A DNA stretch of 64,000 bases from Candidatus Scybalocola faecipullorum (GTDB taxonomy: Bacteria > Bacillota > Clostridia > Lachnospirales > Lachnospiraceae), in the NCBI GenBank assembly GCA_018716485.1, contig DVJY01000029.1:1-64000 (forward strand), given 5' to 3'. Made by a program: the position numbers and the translations under genes. The notes beneath the pieces were generated by a model. The model saw nothing but the letters and a program-made list of their open reading frames with translations. It did no database searches and had not been told where the DNA came from. Numbering within the stretch: the first letter of the stretch is position 1; every line of letters begins with the position of its first letter. Below are positions 17,226 through 27,065 of the stretch, piece by piece.

Positions 17226-18455
17226 ATGGCAGTTTATGTATCGGATCTGCTTAAACTGAAAAATTTTTCGGGTACAAAACTGATTGCCGGGAAACAGGGG
17301 ATGAAAAATCAGATATCGTGGCCGTATGTCTGTGTTGCATTTCCAATCTCACCGTGGATTAAAGGCGGAGAACTGCTTTTTGTCGCCGCTTCGGACATAG
17401 AAACGACGGTTTTAAAAAATGAAGATTTCTGGCAGGAATGCCAGGATATGCGTATTGCTGCGGTTGTTGCGCTGTCAGGGCGCAGGGAGGCAGAAATATT
17501 GGCATCGGCAGTGAGTTTTAAAGCAAACTCGGCAGGAATTCCCTTGTTTGTAATGCCTTGGGAGATTAATCTTGTTGCTGTAATACAGGAGATTACTTAT
17601 TTGATCATTGACAGAAATACAGCGGATGAAAAATCCAGGCACTTTCTGGAAAATCTGCTGTTCTCACCGGCGGGACAGTCCGGCAGTGTGGAGGAACTGG
17701 CTCAGTTTTATGATATTACTGTATTTCCGGTACATTTTATTTGTATTTTCGGATTTCATTCTCAATCCGCCAGCGCTGAATTAGACCGGGTGATGATGCA
17801 GGTGCTGCGGCATTCTATCGACGAACTGAATCCCAGCTGCTGGGGCAGTTTTTTGGCAATGGAGTATGCCAATCATTTGCTCGTTCTTGTTTTTAACCGT
17901 TCATGTCAGGAAGCACAGGAAGCGATGGAGTCTATTGCAGAGGTTTTCAGGAGTATCAGCGGAAGGTATTTGGATACGGAACTGTATCTCGGCTTCAGCC
18001 GTATTCATGAATCTCATGATGAAATTAAGATGAGTTATGATGAAGCGATGAAAACAACAGTGATGCTGAAGTCCAGCCAATATCCGTCAAATATTCTGCA
18101 TTACGGAGATCTTGGCATTATCAAACTGCTGTTTGAGCTTAATAATACAAAAGAACTGAGGACTTACTGTCAGGAAACCATCGGTTGTATTATTGAGTAT
18201 GATCAAAAGTATACGACAGAACTGCTGATGACATTGAAAAGTTATTTGCTCAATGGGCAGAATCTGGTCAAAACGTCATCGGCGCTATATATTCACCGCA
18301 ATACGCTTGTATATAGACTTTCGATAATTAAAAGGCTTTTGGGCCACAGTTTGGATGATGCGGTGAAGATGCTTGAGCTGTTCAACTGCATACTTATTTA
18401 TGAGTTCCTGCAGTCTATGGATAAAAATGATGAATCAGGAAGGAAGTTACAATGA
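17226..18455 (+). CDS. PucR-family transcriptional regulator
   Basis: A 409-aa regulator with an N-terminal PucR domain (MAVYVSDLLKLKNFSGTKLI; GGELLFVAASDI), a central GGDEF-like/CdaR-type segment, and a C-terminal HTH_30 (LVKTSSALYIHRNTLVYRLS). ATG 17226 follows AAAGGGGG. Its stop overlaps the sulfatase start by four bases, so it is the first gene of the sulfatase operon and the likely regulator of it. PucR proteins normally respond to a pathway metabolite; here a sulfated compound or its desulfated product would be the logical inducer, which is inference. Confidence 0.85.
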   Translation: MAVYVSDLLKLKNFSGTKLIAGKQGMKNQISWPYVCVAFPISPWIKGGELLFVAASDIETTVLKNEDFWQECQDMRIAAVVALSGRREAEILASAVSFKANSAGIPLFVMPWEINLVAVIQEITYLIIDRNTADEKSRHFLENLLFSPAGQSGSVEELAQFYDITVFPVHFICIFGFHSQSASAELDRVMMQVLRHSIDELNPSCWGSFLAMEYANHLLVLVFNRSCQEAQEAMESIAEVFRSISGRYLDTELYLGFSRIHESHDEIKMSYDEAMKTTVMLKSSQYPSNILHYGDLGIIKLLFELNNTKELRTYCQETIGCIIEYDQKYTTELLMTLKSYLLNGQNLVKTSSALYIHRNTLVYRLSIIKRLLGHSLDDAVKMLELFNCILIYEFLQSMDKNDESGRKLQ

Positions 18456-19768
18456 ACATTTTATATGTACACACACATGATACGGGGCGCAGTATTCAGC
18501 CTTATGATCCGGGAATACCTACACCGAATTTGATGAAGCTTGCCAAAGAGGGAACTTTGTTCCGCAACGCATACTGCTGCGGTCCGACATGCTCTCCGAG
18601 CCGTGCGGCTTTGCTGACCGGGCAGCCGCCGCATATGAACGGCATGTACGGACTTGCCCACAGAGGGTTTTCACTCAATGACTATTCAAAGCATTTGGCG
18701 AATTATTTGAAACAATTCGGATATGAAACAGTTTTATTTGGTATGCAGCATGAAAATAAAAATGCACATAATATCGGTTATGACCGGGTTTTTGTGGACA
18801 GCAGAAGTGAACGTGAAGATTTGACACGGTGGGACCTGACTAATGGAGATGCTGCCATTGCTTATTTAAAAGAAAAGCATGATCGTCCGTTCTTTATGTC
18901 TTACGGTTTGGCGCACACCCACCGCCCGTTCAATGAAGTCGATGAAAGTATTGATCCGGATTATTTGAAAGTTCCCCACTGTCTGGCAGACAATGCAGCT
19001 GACCGGCTGGATTATGCAGGCTTTATAACATCGGCGATGCGGGCGGATATGTGTATCGGACGTGTGCTGGATGCTCTTGATGAAACGGGCCTGACAGACG
19101 ATACGATGATCATTTATACAACTGACCACGGTATTGCCTTTCCATTTATGAAATGCAATCTTTATGATACAGGCATCGGCGTTTCACTGATTATTAAATA
19201 TAAAGGCAACCCGAGTGCAGGAAAGGTGAAAGATTCCCTTGTGTCCCATGTGGATATTTATCCGACGCTGTGCGATATGCTTGGTATTCCGAAACCGGAA
19301 TGGCTGACGGGCACATCGATGATGCCGCTGCTGAATAATGAAAAAGATGAGATTAATGATGCGGTATTTGCAGAGGTGACTTATCATGCGGCAGCAGAAC
19401 CTCAGCGCTGCGTGCGCACGAAGCGGTATAAATATATCCGCCGCTATGGAGATTGGAAAGATTATGTGCCGGCCAATATCGATGCGGGCGGCAGTAAAGA
19501 TTTTGTGCTTGAGCAGGGACTTTTGGAACATCAGCCGGACAGAGAGATGCTTTTTGATCTGAGCCTTGATGCAGCGGAACGTAATAATGTGATCCACGAT
19601 CCGAAATATGGTCCTGCAGCGGCCATGATGCGCCGGATGCTTGATGATTACATGGAAAAAACTGATGATTTTGCGTCAAGCGGCAATTTCCCGAGACCGG
19701 AAGGGATGATTTTAAATACGGTGACTTGTATCGATCCTGACAGCAATGATCCGAAAGACTACGAATGA
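18452..19768 (+). CDS. Cys-type arylsulfatase-family sulfatase (S1), cytoplasmic
   Basis: A 438-aa sulfatase of the alkaline-phosphatase superfamily that hydrolyses sulfate esters. The activation motif CSPSRAALLTGQ begins at Cys47, the residue converted to formylglycine. Metal ligands are visible in VHTHD near the N-terminus and TTDHG (about 225-229), and SHVDIYPTLCDMLG marks the conserved C-terminal part of the core. No signal peptide is present, so it acts inside the cell and needs imported substrate. The gene encoding an anaerobic sulfatase-maturating enzyme lies 21 bases downstream, which fits the Cys-type motif. The substrate (sulfated glycan fragment, choline sulfate or aromatic sulfate) cannot be told. 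Confidence 0.9.
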   Translation: MNILYVHTHDTGRSIQPYDPGIPTPNLMKLAKEGTLFRNAYCCGPTCSPSRAALLTGQPPHMNGMYGLAHRGFSLNDYSKHLANYLKQFGYETVLFGMQHENKNAHNIGYDRVFVDSRSEREDLTRWDLTNGDAAIAYLKEKHDRPFFMSYGLAHTHRPFNEVDESIDPDYLKVPHCLADNAADRLDYAGFITSAMRADMCIGRVLDALDETGLTDDTMIIYTTDHGIAFPFMKCNLYDTGIGVSLIIKYKGNPSAGKVKDSLVSHVDIYPTLCDMLGIPKPEWLTGTSMMPLLNNEKDEINDAVFAEVTYHAAAEPQRCVRTKRYKYIRRYGDWKDYVPANIDAGGSKDFVLEQGLLEHQPDREMLFDLSLDAAERNNVIHDPKYGPAAAMMRRMLDDYMEKTDDFASSGNFPRPEGMILNTVTCIDPDSNDPKDYE

Positions 19769-19789
19769 AAATGACAGGAGGGGATATGG

Positions 19790-20917
19790 ATGCCGCCGAT
19801 TAATTTATTGATTAAACCGGCGTCGGGCCTGTGCAATATGCATTGCGATTACTGCTTTTATTGTGACATTACTCAAAAGCGGGAGCAGGCGTCTTACGGC
19901 ATGATGTCAGAGCGTACACTGCGCAATGTGATTAAAAAGACGCTCAGAGCAGCATCGGGTTCATGCGGGATCGCCTATCAGGGTGGAGAGCCGACATTGG
20001 CCGGATTGGATTTTTTTAAAAGGTCGATAGAGTACCAGCAGCGGTTCAATGTCCATCATCTGCCCATCAGTAATGCGCTTCAGACGAACGGATACGGCAT
20101 TACTCCGGAATGGTGCCGGTTTTTTAAAGAAAATCATTTTCTCGTAGGGCTGTCTGTGGATGGGCTGAAAGCAACCCATGATTTATATCGGCACAGCCGC
20201 AGTGATATGGGGCCGACATATGACCGTGTGATGGAAACAGCGCAGATGTTTCAGTCATACGGCGTGGAATTTAATGTTCTGACAGTGGTTAACCGGCAGA
20301 CAGCCGGGCAGATTAAAAAAATTTATCAATCCTATAAAAGCAGAGGCTTTGGCTATCAGCAGTATATTGCCTGTCTGGATCCTTTGGGAGAGACGGCGGG
20401 CGGCCGTGAGTATTCGCTGCTTCCGCAGGATTACGGACAATTTCTGACAGAACTTTTTGATCTTTGGTATAAAGACTTCAAAAAGGGATGTCAGCCGTAC
20501 ATACGCATGTTTGAAAATTATATTTCACTGCTGCTTGGCATGGGCGCGGAATCCTGTGAGCAAAACGGCATATGCGGATATCAGAATGTGGTAGAAGCTG
20601 ACGGCGAAGTGTATCCGTGTGACTTTTATGTATTAGATGAATATAAGCTGGGCAACCTTAATGAAGTATCTATGGAAGATATTTATGAAAAGCGGAAAGC
20701 CATCGGCTATATTGAGCGTTCCCGAAATCATGCCCGGTCATGTATATCATGCCCGTATTTTCATGTATGCCGCGGCGGCTGCAATCGGCATCGGGTTTAC
20801 AGTGAAGAAGAAAATGGTTATGTAAACTATTTTTGCCCGGCATACAAAATGTTTTTTGAGCAGTGTTATGACCGTTTGTGTGATGTGGCCATGACAGTAT
20901 CCCGAAATTTAAAATAG
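19790..20917 (+). CDS. Anaerobic sulfatase-maturating enzyme (radical SAM)
   Basis: A 375-aa radical-SAM/SPASM enzyme that oxidises the sulfatase active-site Cys or Ser to formylglycine without oxygen. The radical-SAM cluster motif CNMHCDYC gives Cys15, Cys19 and Cys22; YQGGEPTLAG is the SAM-binding motif. The C-terminal auxiliary clusters are visible as CEQNGICGYQNVVEADGEVY, PCDFY and CISCPYFHVCRGGC. ATG 19790 follows AGGAGGGG. It is adjacent to its presumed substrate protein, the Cys-type sulfatase. Length and cysteine pattern match the family. Confidence 0.92.
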   Translation: MPPINLLIKPASGLCNMHCDYCFYCDITQKREQASYGMMSERTLRNVIKKTLRAASGSCGIAYQGGEPTLAGLDFFKRSIEYQQRFNVHHLPISNALQTNGYGITPEWCRFFKENHFLVGLSVDGLKATHDLYRHSRSDMGPTYDRVMETAQMFQSYGVEFNVLTVVNRQTAGQIKKIYQSYKSRGFGYQQYIACLDPLGETAGGREYSLLPQDYGQFLTELFDLWYKDFKKGCQPYIRMFENYISLLLGMGAESCEQNGICGYQNVVEADGEVYPCDFYVLDEYKLGNLNEVSMEDIYEKRKAIGYIERSRNHARSCISCPYFHVCRGGCNRHRVYSEEENGYVNYFCPAYKMFFEQCYDRLCDVAMTVSRNLK

Positions 20918-20939
20918 GGCATGTAGAGGGGGAGTAACT

Positions 20940-21737
20940 GTGGGAAATCTGGTATATGTTGTATTTATCCTTGTCAGCTTCGGCGCTTCGATTATCGGAG
21001 CGATCTGCGGCATCGGCGGTGGTGTGATTATTAAGCCGACGCTGGATGCTTTCGGGCTGCTGGAAGTTTCGGCTATTAATTTTTTGTCTGGCTGTACCGT
21101 ACTTGCAATGAGCTGCTATTCGGTTGTCCGCGGACGTATCAGCGGCAGTTCCCAAGTTGACATGAAGAGCGCGACACCGCTGGCTGTCGGTGCGGCTGTT
21201 GGAGGCATTGCGGGAAAATCAATGTTTCAGGCTGTAGAATCTATGTTTGCCGATAAAAATACAGCCGGCGCGGTTCAGGCGGCATGTCTTGCCGTGATTA
21301 CCCTGGGTACATTGATTTATACGGTAAAAAAGGAGAAGATTAAAACGTACCGGATTCAAAATGCGGCTGTCTGCGTGGTTATCGGTTTTATTCTCGGCGT
21401 GATGTCGTCATTTTTAGGCATTGGCGGAGGGCCGATTAATCTTGTTGTACTCTATTTCTTTTTTTCGATGACGACAAAAACGGCAGCGCAGAATTCTCTG
21501 TATATTATCCTTTTTTCACAGGCCACAAGCTTTTTGTCAACGGTGGTGACAGGCAGTGTGCCCCATGTCAGTCTGCTTCTGCTGGCGGGTATGATCATTG
21601 CCGGCCTTTTGGGGGGCATGGCAGGAAGAAGCATTAATAAAAAAATTGATGACCGGACAGTGGATAAACTGTTTATAGGTCTGATGGCGGTCATCATTCT
21701 CATTAATATTTACAATATTTACTATTACATCGGATAG
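20940..21737 (+). CDS. TauE/SafE-family anion exporter
   Basis: A 265-aa integral membrane protein of the TauE/SafE (sulfite exporter) family, with about eight helices and the two repeated glycine-rich motifs GAICGIGGGVIIKPTLD and SFLGIGGGPINLVVLYFFF. GTG 20940 follows GAGGGGGAG. It closes the sulfatase operon, 22 bases after the maturase, and a terminator follows. The likely job is export of the sulfate or a sulfur-containing anion set free by the sulfatase, inferred from context. Confidence 0.85.
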   Translation: MGNLVYVVFILVSFGASIIGAICGIGGGVIIKPTLDAFGLLEVSAINFLSGCTVLAMSCYSVVRGRISGSSQVDMKSATPLAVGAAVGGIAGKSMFQAVESMFADKNTAGAVQAACLAVITLGTLIYTVKKEKIKTYRIQNAAVCVVIGFILGVMSSFLGIGGGPINLVVLYFFFSMTTKTAAQNSLYIILFSQATSFLSTVVTGSVPHVSLLLLAGMIIAGLLGGMAGRSINKKIDDRTVDKLFIGLMAVIILINIYNIYYYIG

Positions 21738-21778
21738 AAAATTTAATAGTATCAAAGCTGATGACGGCATAAAAAGCG

Positions 21779-21830
21779 AAGGCAGATTTCGTACAGTACA
21801 ATTTCAGTACAAGAAATCTGCCTTTTTCTT
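21779..21830 (+). terminator. Terminator after sulfatase operon
   Basis: AAGGCAGATTTC at 21779-21790 pairs with GAAATCTGCCTT at 21813-21824, followed by more T. An inner GTAC/GTAC pairing lengthens the structure. Confidence 0.78.
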
Positions 21831-21910
21831 GTATGCTTCGTACAAAGACGACAATTTAAGACTGTGATATGATAAACACATTATAATAAAAATTTGATGG
21901 AGGGAGAATT

Positions 21911-23245
21911 ATGACGGAGACGGACGCAAAAAGTGACAGACGGTATTTATGGAACTTGTGTATGTTTACAATCAGCTTTGTCATCAGTAATCTGGTCAGC
22001 GGCATTATTTATGATGTTTATGTCAACTATCTTCAGGAAGTCGGCCGGGAAGTTGCGGTGTCCTTCTGGTCTTATTATGGCTATTCGGCGTTCATCAGCG
22101 CGGCGCTGCTGCTTTTAATTCCGAAAATCGGCTATAAAGCGCTGCTGCTTTTCTGTGCAGCCACATGTACGGCGGCCATTGGGGCGATATTATTTTTCGA
22201 TAATACATATTTGTATGCTTTGACGACTTTGCTGGCGCTTTCGGGACTGCAGCTGCATTTTGCGATCCTGAGCCCGTATATTGCGGCGTACACGAAAAAA
22301 TATAATAAGATTAATTGGTATTCCAGAGTTTATTATATCGGCTACTCAGGCTACTTTCTGACGACATTTCTCGGAGGTATGGTTACGGTCAAGTTCTTTT
22401 CGATGCGGGGACATATTTTATATGATGAGGCAAGAAAATTGACCGAATATATTGAAGATATGGCGCCGGATATTTACAATGCCTACCTTCAGGGCAATAA
22501 AGATGTATTGTTGCTGACGGGTATTTTGTCGGCGCTGGCATTTATTCCGGTCTGTCTGATTAAAGAGCAGCGCAGTGATTATCAGATGACGGCGCCGAAA
22601 GAAAAAATTGCGCTTTCACAGAAAATATCCATGTACCGCAGAGCTATTTTTAATAAATATACAATGACTTATCTGATCTACTGGGCGATGATCAATTTCG
22701 GCATGGGGCTTTTTACATCTTACTATACGGTGTTTCTTAACAGAAATCTGCATATTGACCGGGCGACAGCATCGTTCATGGTGTCGTTTTCATATCTGGC
22801 GCTTGTGTTGTTTATGCTGTTTACGCCATATATTGTAAAGAAAATCGGCCAGGTCAATACACTGGGCGGCGTTTCGCTGCTGTCAATCCCGTTTATGCTC
22901 ATTATTGCCAACGGCGATAAATTTGGGGCGCTGATGATTCCTGTGGTCGGATTTGCTCTCTTTATGCGTTCAGGTCTGGTCAATTTAAGTTATCCGGTGG
23001 ACAGTTCTTTGTCCATGGAGATTGTAGATAAACAGCTGCGCCCGATATTTGCGACTGTGATCAATGTGGTCGCAGGGCTGGCAAGTGTTGTTTCCGGATG
23101 GTTTACCGGTAATATTCTGTTTGTGACTCAGGAAGGGTACCGAACAGCTTATTATATTGCCGCCGTTTTTTATGCGGTTGGATGTACATTGCTTCTGATC
23201 GGTCTCAGAAAATTTAACTGGACACTGTCGGAGGAGAAAAAATAA
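21911..23245 (+). CDS. Major facilitator superfamily transporter
   Basis: A 444-aa protein with about twelve hydrophobic helices in two halves and a charged central loop (around residues 215-240, KEQRSDYQMTAPKEK). Its overall look is that of an MFS carrier, but I cannot assign a subfamily or substrate. ATG 21911 follows GGAGGGAG. It is the first of three closely spaced genes (MFS, MFS, X-Pro peptidase), so uptake or export of a peptide or small organic compound is possible. Confidence 0.75.
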   Translation: MTETDAKSDRRYLWNLCMFTISFVISNLVSGIIYDVYVNYLQEVGREVAVSFWSYYGYSAFISAALLLLIPKIGYKALLLFCAATCTAAIGAILFFDNTYLYALTTLLALSGLQLHFAILSPYIAAYTKKYNKINWYSRVYYIGYSGYFLTTFLGGMVTVKFFSMRGHILYDEARKLTEYIEDMAPDIYNAYLQGNKDVLLLTGILSALAFIPVCLIKEQRSDYQMTAPKEKIALSQKISMYRRAIFNKYTMTYLIYWAMINFGMGLFTSYYTVFLNRNLHIDRATASFMVSFSYLALVLFMLFTPYIVKKIGQVNTLGGVSLLSIPFMLIIANGDKFGALMIPVVGFALFMRSGLVNLSYPVDSSLSMEIVDKQLRPIFATVINVVAGLASVVSGWFTGNILFVTQEGYRTAYYIAAVFYAVGCTLLLIGLRKFNWTLSEEKK

Positions 23246-23269
23246 TTGCTTAAGCGAGGAGGAATTGTT

Positions 23270-24598
23270 ATGGAGAAACTTTTAGCAAAAATCGGCATCA
23301 AAGGCAATTTGAGGAAAAATTTTGCCGCAATATTAATTATTGCCTGCAGCGGTATGATTATTTACGGACTTCCGTATTTCCGTCTGGATTATTATGATGC
23401 CTACGTTGCAACTTACAATCTGACGGACATTCAAATGGGGCTGCTAGGCAGTGTTTATGGCGCTTTCGGTATGATTTCTTATTTGTTCGGCGGCGTACTT
23501 GCCGACCGGGTGCCGACAAGGGTGCTTTTAACATTATCTATGGTGGGCACAGGTGCCGGCGGATTTGTGCATTTGCTGCCGCTGCCTTATCCGGTGCTTG
23601 TCGGCTTGTATGCTTTTTGGGGATTTTCTTCACTGTTCGCATTTTGGCCGGCATGTGTGAAGGCAACGCGTATTATGTCCGACAAAGATGATCAGGGGAA
23701 GGCGTTTGGTTTGTTTGAAGGCGGCAGAGGTATTTGTTCTGCCATTGTAACGATGCTTGTGGTAGTTGTGTTCAGAATCGGTGTCGGTTCCCTTGGCGAA
23801 GATACACTTGACGGACAGATTGCCGGTATGAGAGCAATTATTATTTTCTATTCGGTACTGACCGTTTTATTCGGTATATTCATTTGGATTAAAATGGACA
23901 AGACTGAGACGATGGAACAGTCTGATAGGGTATCTTTTAAAGATATCGGCAGTGTTATCCGTATGCCAGCTGTATGGATTATCGCCATCGTGACTTTGTG
24001 CAACTATATGTACTGCGTATCATTATACTATTTTGTGCCATATTCAACGGCATTTCTCGGCCTGAGTATTTCCGGCGCGGCGGCAGTATCAGCGCTGAAA
24101 AAATGGACGGCACCTGTATCTAATATCGGCGGCGGTTTTCTTGGTGATAAGATGGGAACGAGCAATCTGCTCTTTACATCCTTTGTCGCTGTCATTATCG
24201 GTACAGTATTGATTTTGGTTCTGCCAATCGGTACTGCTTCGCTGCCGATCATGATTTTATTTATCGTTTTGTATATCGGCAGTTATATCTTTTTCCAAGT
24301 TAACTACAGTCTGACGTGGGCGATGATGGAAGAAGGCGCTGTGCCTAAGAAAGTTTCGGGAACAGCCGCAGGATTTATTTCCACAATCGGATATCTGCCG
24401 GATGTATTTGTATCGCTGCTTTTTGGTTTCCTTGTCAGCGGCGGTGAAGAAGAGGCGACAGCGGCCAACTTGACAGGATACCGCACATTCTTTATTATTT
24501 TAGTCATAGCATTGGCAATCGGAGCCATATTTACACTGATATGGAAAAACTATTTGAAAAAGAAAGGGATTTTGAAATCAGCTAAAAAGAACGGTTAA
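23270..24598 (+). CDS. Major facilitator superfamily transporter (second)
   Basis: A 442-aa twelve-helix MFS carrier. The loop-2 motif appears as GGVLADRVPTRVLL, close to the canonical GxxaDrxGrr. ATG 23270 has GAGGAGG seven bases upstream; the in-frame TTG at 23246 has none. It starts 24 bases after the previous MFS gene but is not a close paralogue of it by eye. Substrate unknown; it resembles hexose-phosphate/organophosphate-type and oxalate/formate-type carriers in general layout only. Confidence 0.8.
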   Translation: MEKLLAKIGIKGNLRKNFAAILIIACSGMIIYGLPYFRLDYYDAYVATYNLTDIQMGLLGSVYGAFGMISYLFGGVLADRVPTRVLLTLSMVGTGAGGFVHLLPLPYPVLVGLYAFWGFSSLFAFWPACVKATRIMSDKDDQGKAFGLFEGGRGICSAIVTMLVVVVFRIGVGSLGEDTLDGQIAGMRAIIIFYSVLTVLFGIFIWIKMDKTETMEQSDRVSFKDIGSVIRMPAVWIIAIVTLCNYMYCVSLYYFVPYSTAFLGLSISGAAAVSALKKWTAPVSNIGGGFLGDKMGTSNLLFTSFVAVIIGTVLILVLPIGTASLPIMILFIVLYIGSYIFFQVNYSLTWAMMEEGAVPKKVSGTAAGFISTIGYLPDVFVSLLFGFLVSGGEEEATAANLTGYRTFFIILVIALAIGAIFTLIWKNYLKKKGILKSAKKNG

Positions 24599-24630
24599 AT
24601 GATTTCACGGTCAATAAAGGGGAAAGCACA

Positions 24631-26892
24631 ATGAAACATACCTTTAGAAGCTTATTTCCGTCATTGGATAAAGAACAAATGACAGAAACAGAATTCTATA
24701 ATGCTGTGCTGGAACTGCTGCAATACAGCAGTGACACGCATTACAGAGCAGAGGATGCGCCGGTATTTGCGGGCACACTTGGTTTAAATCCTTTGCATAA
24801 GGCTGTTTATTCGGGGGAAGAAATTGAAGAAAAGCTGTGCGAGGCATTGCGAATTAAAAACCGGTATGACAAAAACTGTATAGAATATTTGGCGCAGACA
24901 GGTGCGCTGGATGGGTGGAATGCGCACAGAGATATTCCGGAGATTTTGGAGTTTGACGGGAAGCTTCAGCCGATTTTCGATTACGGCGAAAGGATTTTTG
25001 AGCGTGTTTTTGTGGAATCGCCTCAGGATACGGATCAGGATGGTAAGCTTGATCTGATTGCCGTGTATATTATCCGTCCGAAAGAGACTGCTCAGGGAAT
25101 GAAGGTGCCGGCTTTTTATGTGGCCAATCCTTATATGCTTGGCGGTGATGATGATAAATATGTTTCCAATACCCATAACGTGGATCTGGAACTGCCGGAA
25201 CTGGCGCCGAAAGCCGTCAGCTATGACGATATCAAATACCGGCCGGAAAAAGAAGTGCTGCCTTTGCCGAGGACGCCAAAAGGAATGGCCACAAGCGCGG
25301 CTATTGATGAAAACAGTGTGGCGCTGGAAAATATCGACGGCTGGCATCAGTATTTTGTATCCAGAGGATATGCCGCTGTATTTGCCGGCGGCATCGGTAC
25401 GAGAGGTTCCGACGGTATACGTCTGACCGGAAGTGTTCAGGAAACGATTGCCACGGTTGCGGTCATCGAGTGGCTTGGCGGCCGGCGGCGGGCGTTTACG
25501 AATAAAACAGACTGCATTGAAGTAAAAGCAGACTGGTGTACAGGCAAAGTCGGCATGAGCGGAAAATCCTATCTGGGAACGCTTTGTGTGGCTGCAGCCG
25601 TTACCGGCGTACCTGAATTAAAAACCATTGTGCCGGAGGCATTTATTTCAAACTGGTATAATTATTACCGGTTCCACGGTGTGACGGCGCCGGCTCACGA
25701 CTGGCAGGGTGATGACGCTGATCTTTTGATGGATTACTGTTTCAGCAGAGCTTTTGATCCTGAAGATTATGCGTCTGTGAAAGAAGTTTATGAGCGCAGC
25801 CTGAAACAGATGGAAATTGATGAAGACCGGGTGACAGGCAATTATAACCGGTTTTGGGATGAGAGAAATTATGTCAACTGGGCTGACCGTATACAGTGCA
25901 GTGTATTCGGCGTTCAGGGGTTAAATGACTGGAATGTAAAGCCGATCCATATGCATCAGCTCTGGCAGAAGCTTCAGGAAAACGGTGTGCCGTGCAAGCT
26001 GCTGCTTCATCAGGGAGATCATATTTATGTCAACAATCTTGCAGGCATTGATTTTAATGACATGCTTAATCTCTGGATGGCGTACTGGCTGTATGACATT
26101 GATAATGATGTGATGCAGAAGATACCGAACGTGATGGTAGAGAGCAATCTGGACTGCACACAGTGGGATACAGATGTTTCATGGCCTTTTAAAGCCTCCG
26201 GGACGGTGCTTTACGGTGTTCGGGATGGCAGAGATTTTCTGCCGGCGGTAAGGACAGCGTCAGGGGGCAAACAGCCCAGATACAGAACGGTGACAGATGA
26301 TATTGCTCTGACGGGATTTGACCGCAAGGCCGAGAATTTTCAGCTCTGGCGGGATGCAATGTGTATGAATCCGATGGAAACAAAAATGTTCAGAACGGTT
26401 TATATCGGAGAAATGCTTGATCATCGCCTGAGAATCAACGGAGAGCCGAAAATCCGCTTTAAGGCCTCAATCAGCGCCGGCGCAGGTATTTTATCGGCCA
26501 TGCTTGTAGACTACGGCTGCCTTTGCCGATATAGCGTCAATCAGCGGATTATCCGTGAAAAGGGTGTTGTCTGGGGACGAAACACGGATGCCAAAGATTT
26601 GGTTTATTTTGTGCGTGAAAAGACGCCGTCTCCGTATAAAATTATTACGAGAGGCTGTATGTCGGCAAAAAACCGGACAAGTGATTATGCCATTGATGAA
26701 GTCGTGCCGGGAAAAACATATACGTTTGAATTTACGATGATCCCGATGGATTACACGCTGGAAATCGGTCATCAGCTGGGACTGATCATTTACGGCGCAG
26801 ATGCGGAAGTGACTCAGCGTCCGCTGACAGCGAGAGATATCGTTATCGATGAAAACAGCATACAAGTGGAACTTCCTGTGGTTATGAAATAA
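24631..26892 (+). CDS. pepX: X-Pro dipeptidyl-peptidase (S15)
   Basis: A 753-aa cytoplasmic serine peptidase that removes N-terminal X-Pro dipeptides. The alpha/beta-hydrolase triad is visible: Ser313 in GMSGKSYLG, Asp433 in GLNDWNV and His464 in QGDHIYV. An N-terminal helical PepX domain and a C-terminal jelly-roll domain (from about 520) complete the family layout. ATG 24631 follows AAAGGGGAA. It lies 32 bases after the second MFS gene, probably in one operon, so it may process proline peptides brought in by these carriers; that link is inference. Confidence 0.88.
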   Translation: MKHTFRSLFPSLDKEQMTETEFYNAVLELLQYSSDTHYRAEDAPVFAGTLGLNPLHKAVYSGEEIEEKLCEALRIKNRYDKNCIEYLAQTGALDGWNAHRDIPEILEFDGKLQPIFDYGERIFERVFVESPQDTDQDGKLDLIAVYIIRPKETAQGMKVPAFYVANPYMLGGDDDKYVSNTHNVDLELPELAPKAVSYDDIKYRPEKEVLPLPRTPKGMATSAAIDENSVALENIDGWHQYFVSRGYAAVFAGGIGTRGSDGIRLTGSVQETIATVAVIEWLGGRRRAFTNKTDCIEVKADWCTGKVGMSGKSYLGTLCVAAAVTGVPELKTIVPEAFISNWYNYYRFHGVTAPAHDWQGDDADLLMDYCFSRAFDPEDYASVKEVYERSLKQMEIDEDRVTGNYNRFWDERNYVNWADRIQCSVFGVQGLNDWNVKPIHMHQLWQKLQENGVPCKLLLHQGDHIYVNNLAGIDFNDMLNLWMAYWLYDIDNDVMQKIPNVMVESNLDCTQWDTDVSWPFKASGTVLYGVRDGRDFLPAVRTASGGKQPRYRTVTDDIALTGFDRKAENFQLWRDAMCMNPMETKMFRTVYIGEMLDHRLRINGEPKIRFKASISAGAGILSAMLVDYGCLCRYSVNQRIIREKGVVWGRNTDAKDLVYFVREKTPSPYKIITRGCMSAKNRTSDYAIDEVVPGKTYTFEFTMIPMDYTLEIGHQLGLIIYGADAEVTQRPLTARDIVIDENSIQVELPVVMK

Positions 26893-27065
26893 CTCGTATA
26901 TTGCAGAAATTTATAAACGGAGGGCATTGCAAAATCATCAAATCAGGTGAAGGAGCGATGCCCTCTATTGCAACATAAAAATGCAACCAATGACCTGAAT
27001 TTGACGGCTTATACAGTAAAAGGAGGATTGCCCGATCATGCAGTCCGGCGAGAGGGGGAGGCGCT

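Noticed and set aside
26893..27065. Terminator or small peptide gene between pepX and the sigma factor
   Set aside because: The 8-bp repeat GAGGGCAT/ATGCCCTC has a long loop and no T run; possible ORFs of 6-12 codons are too short to support.
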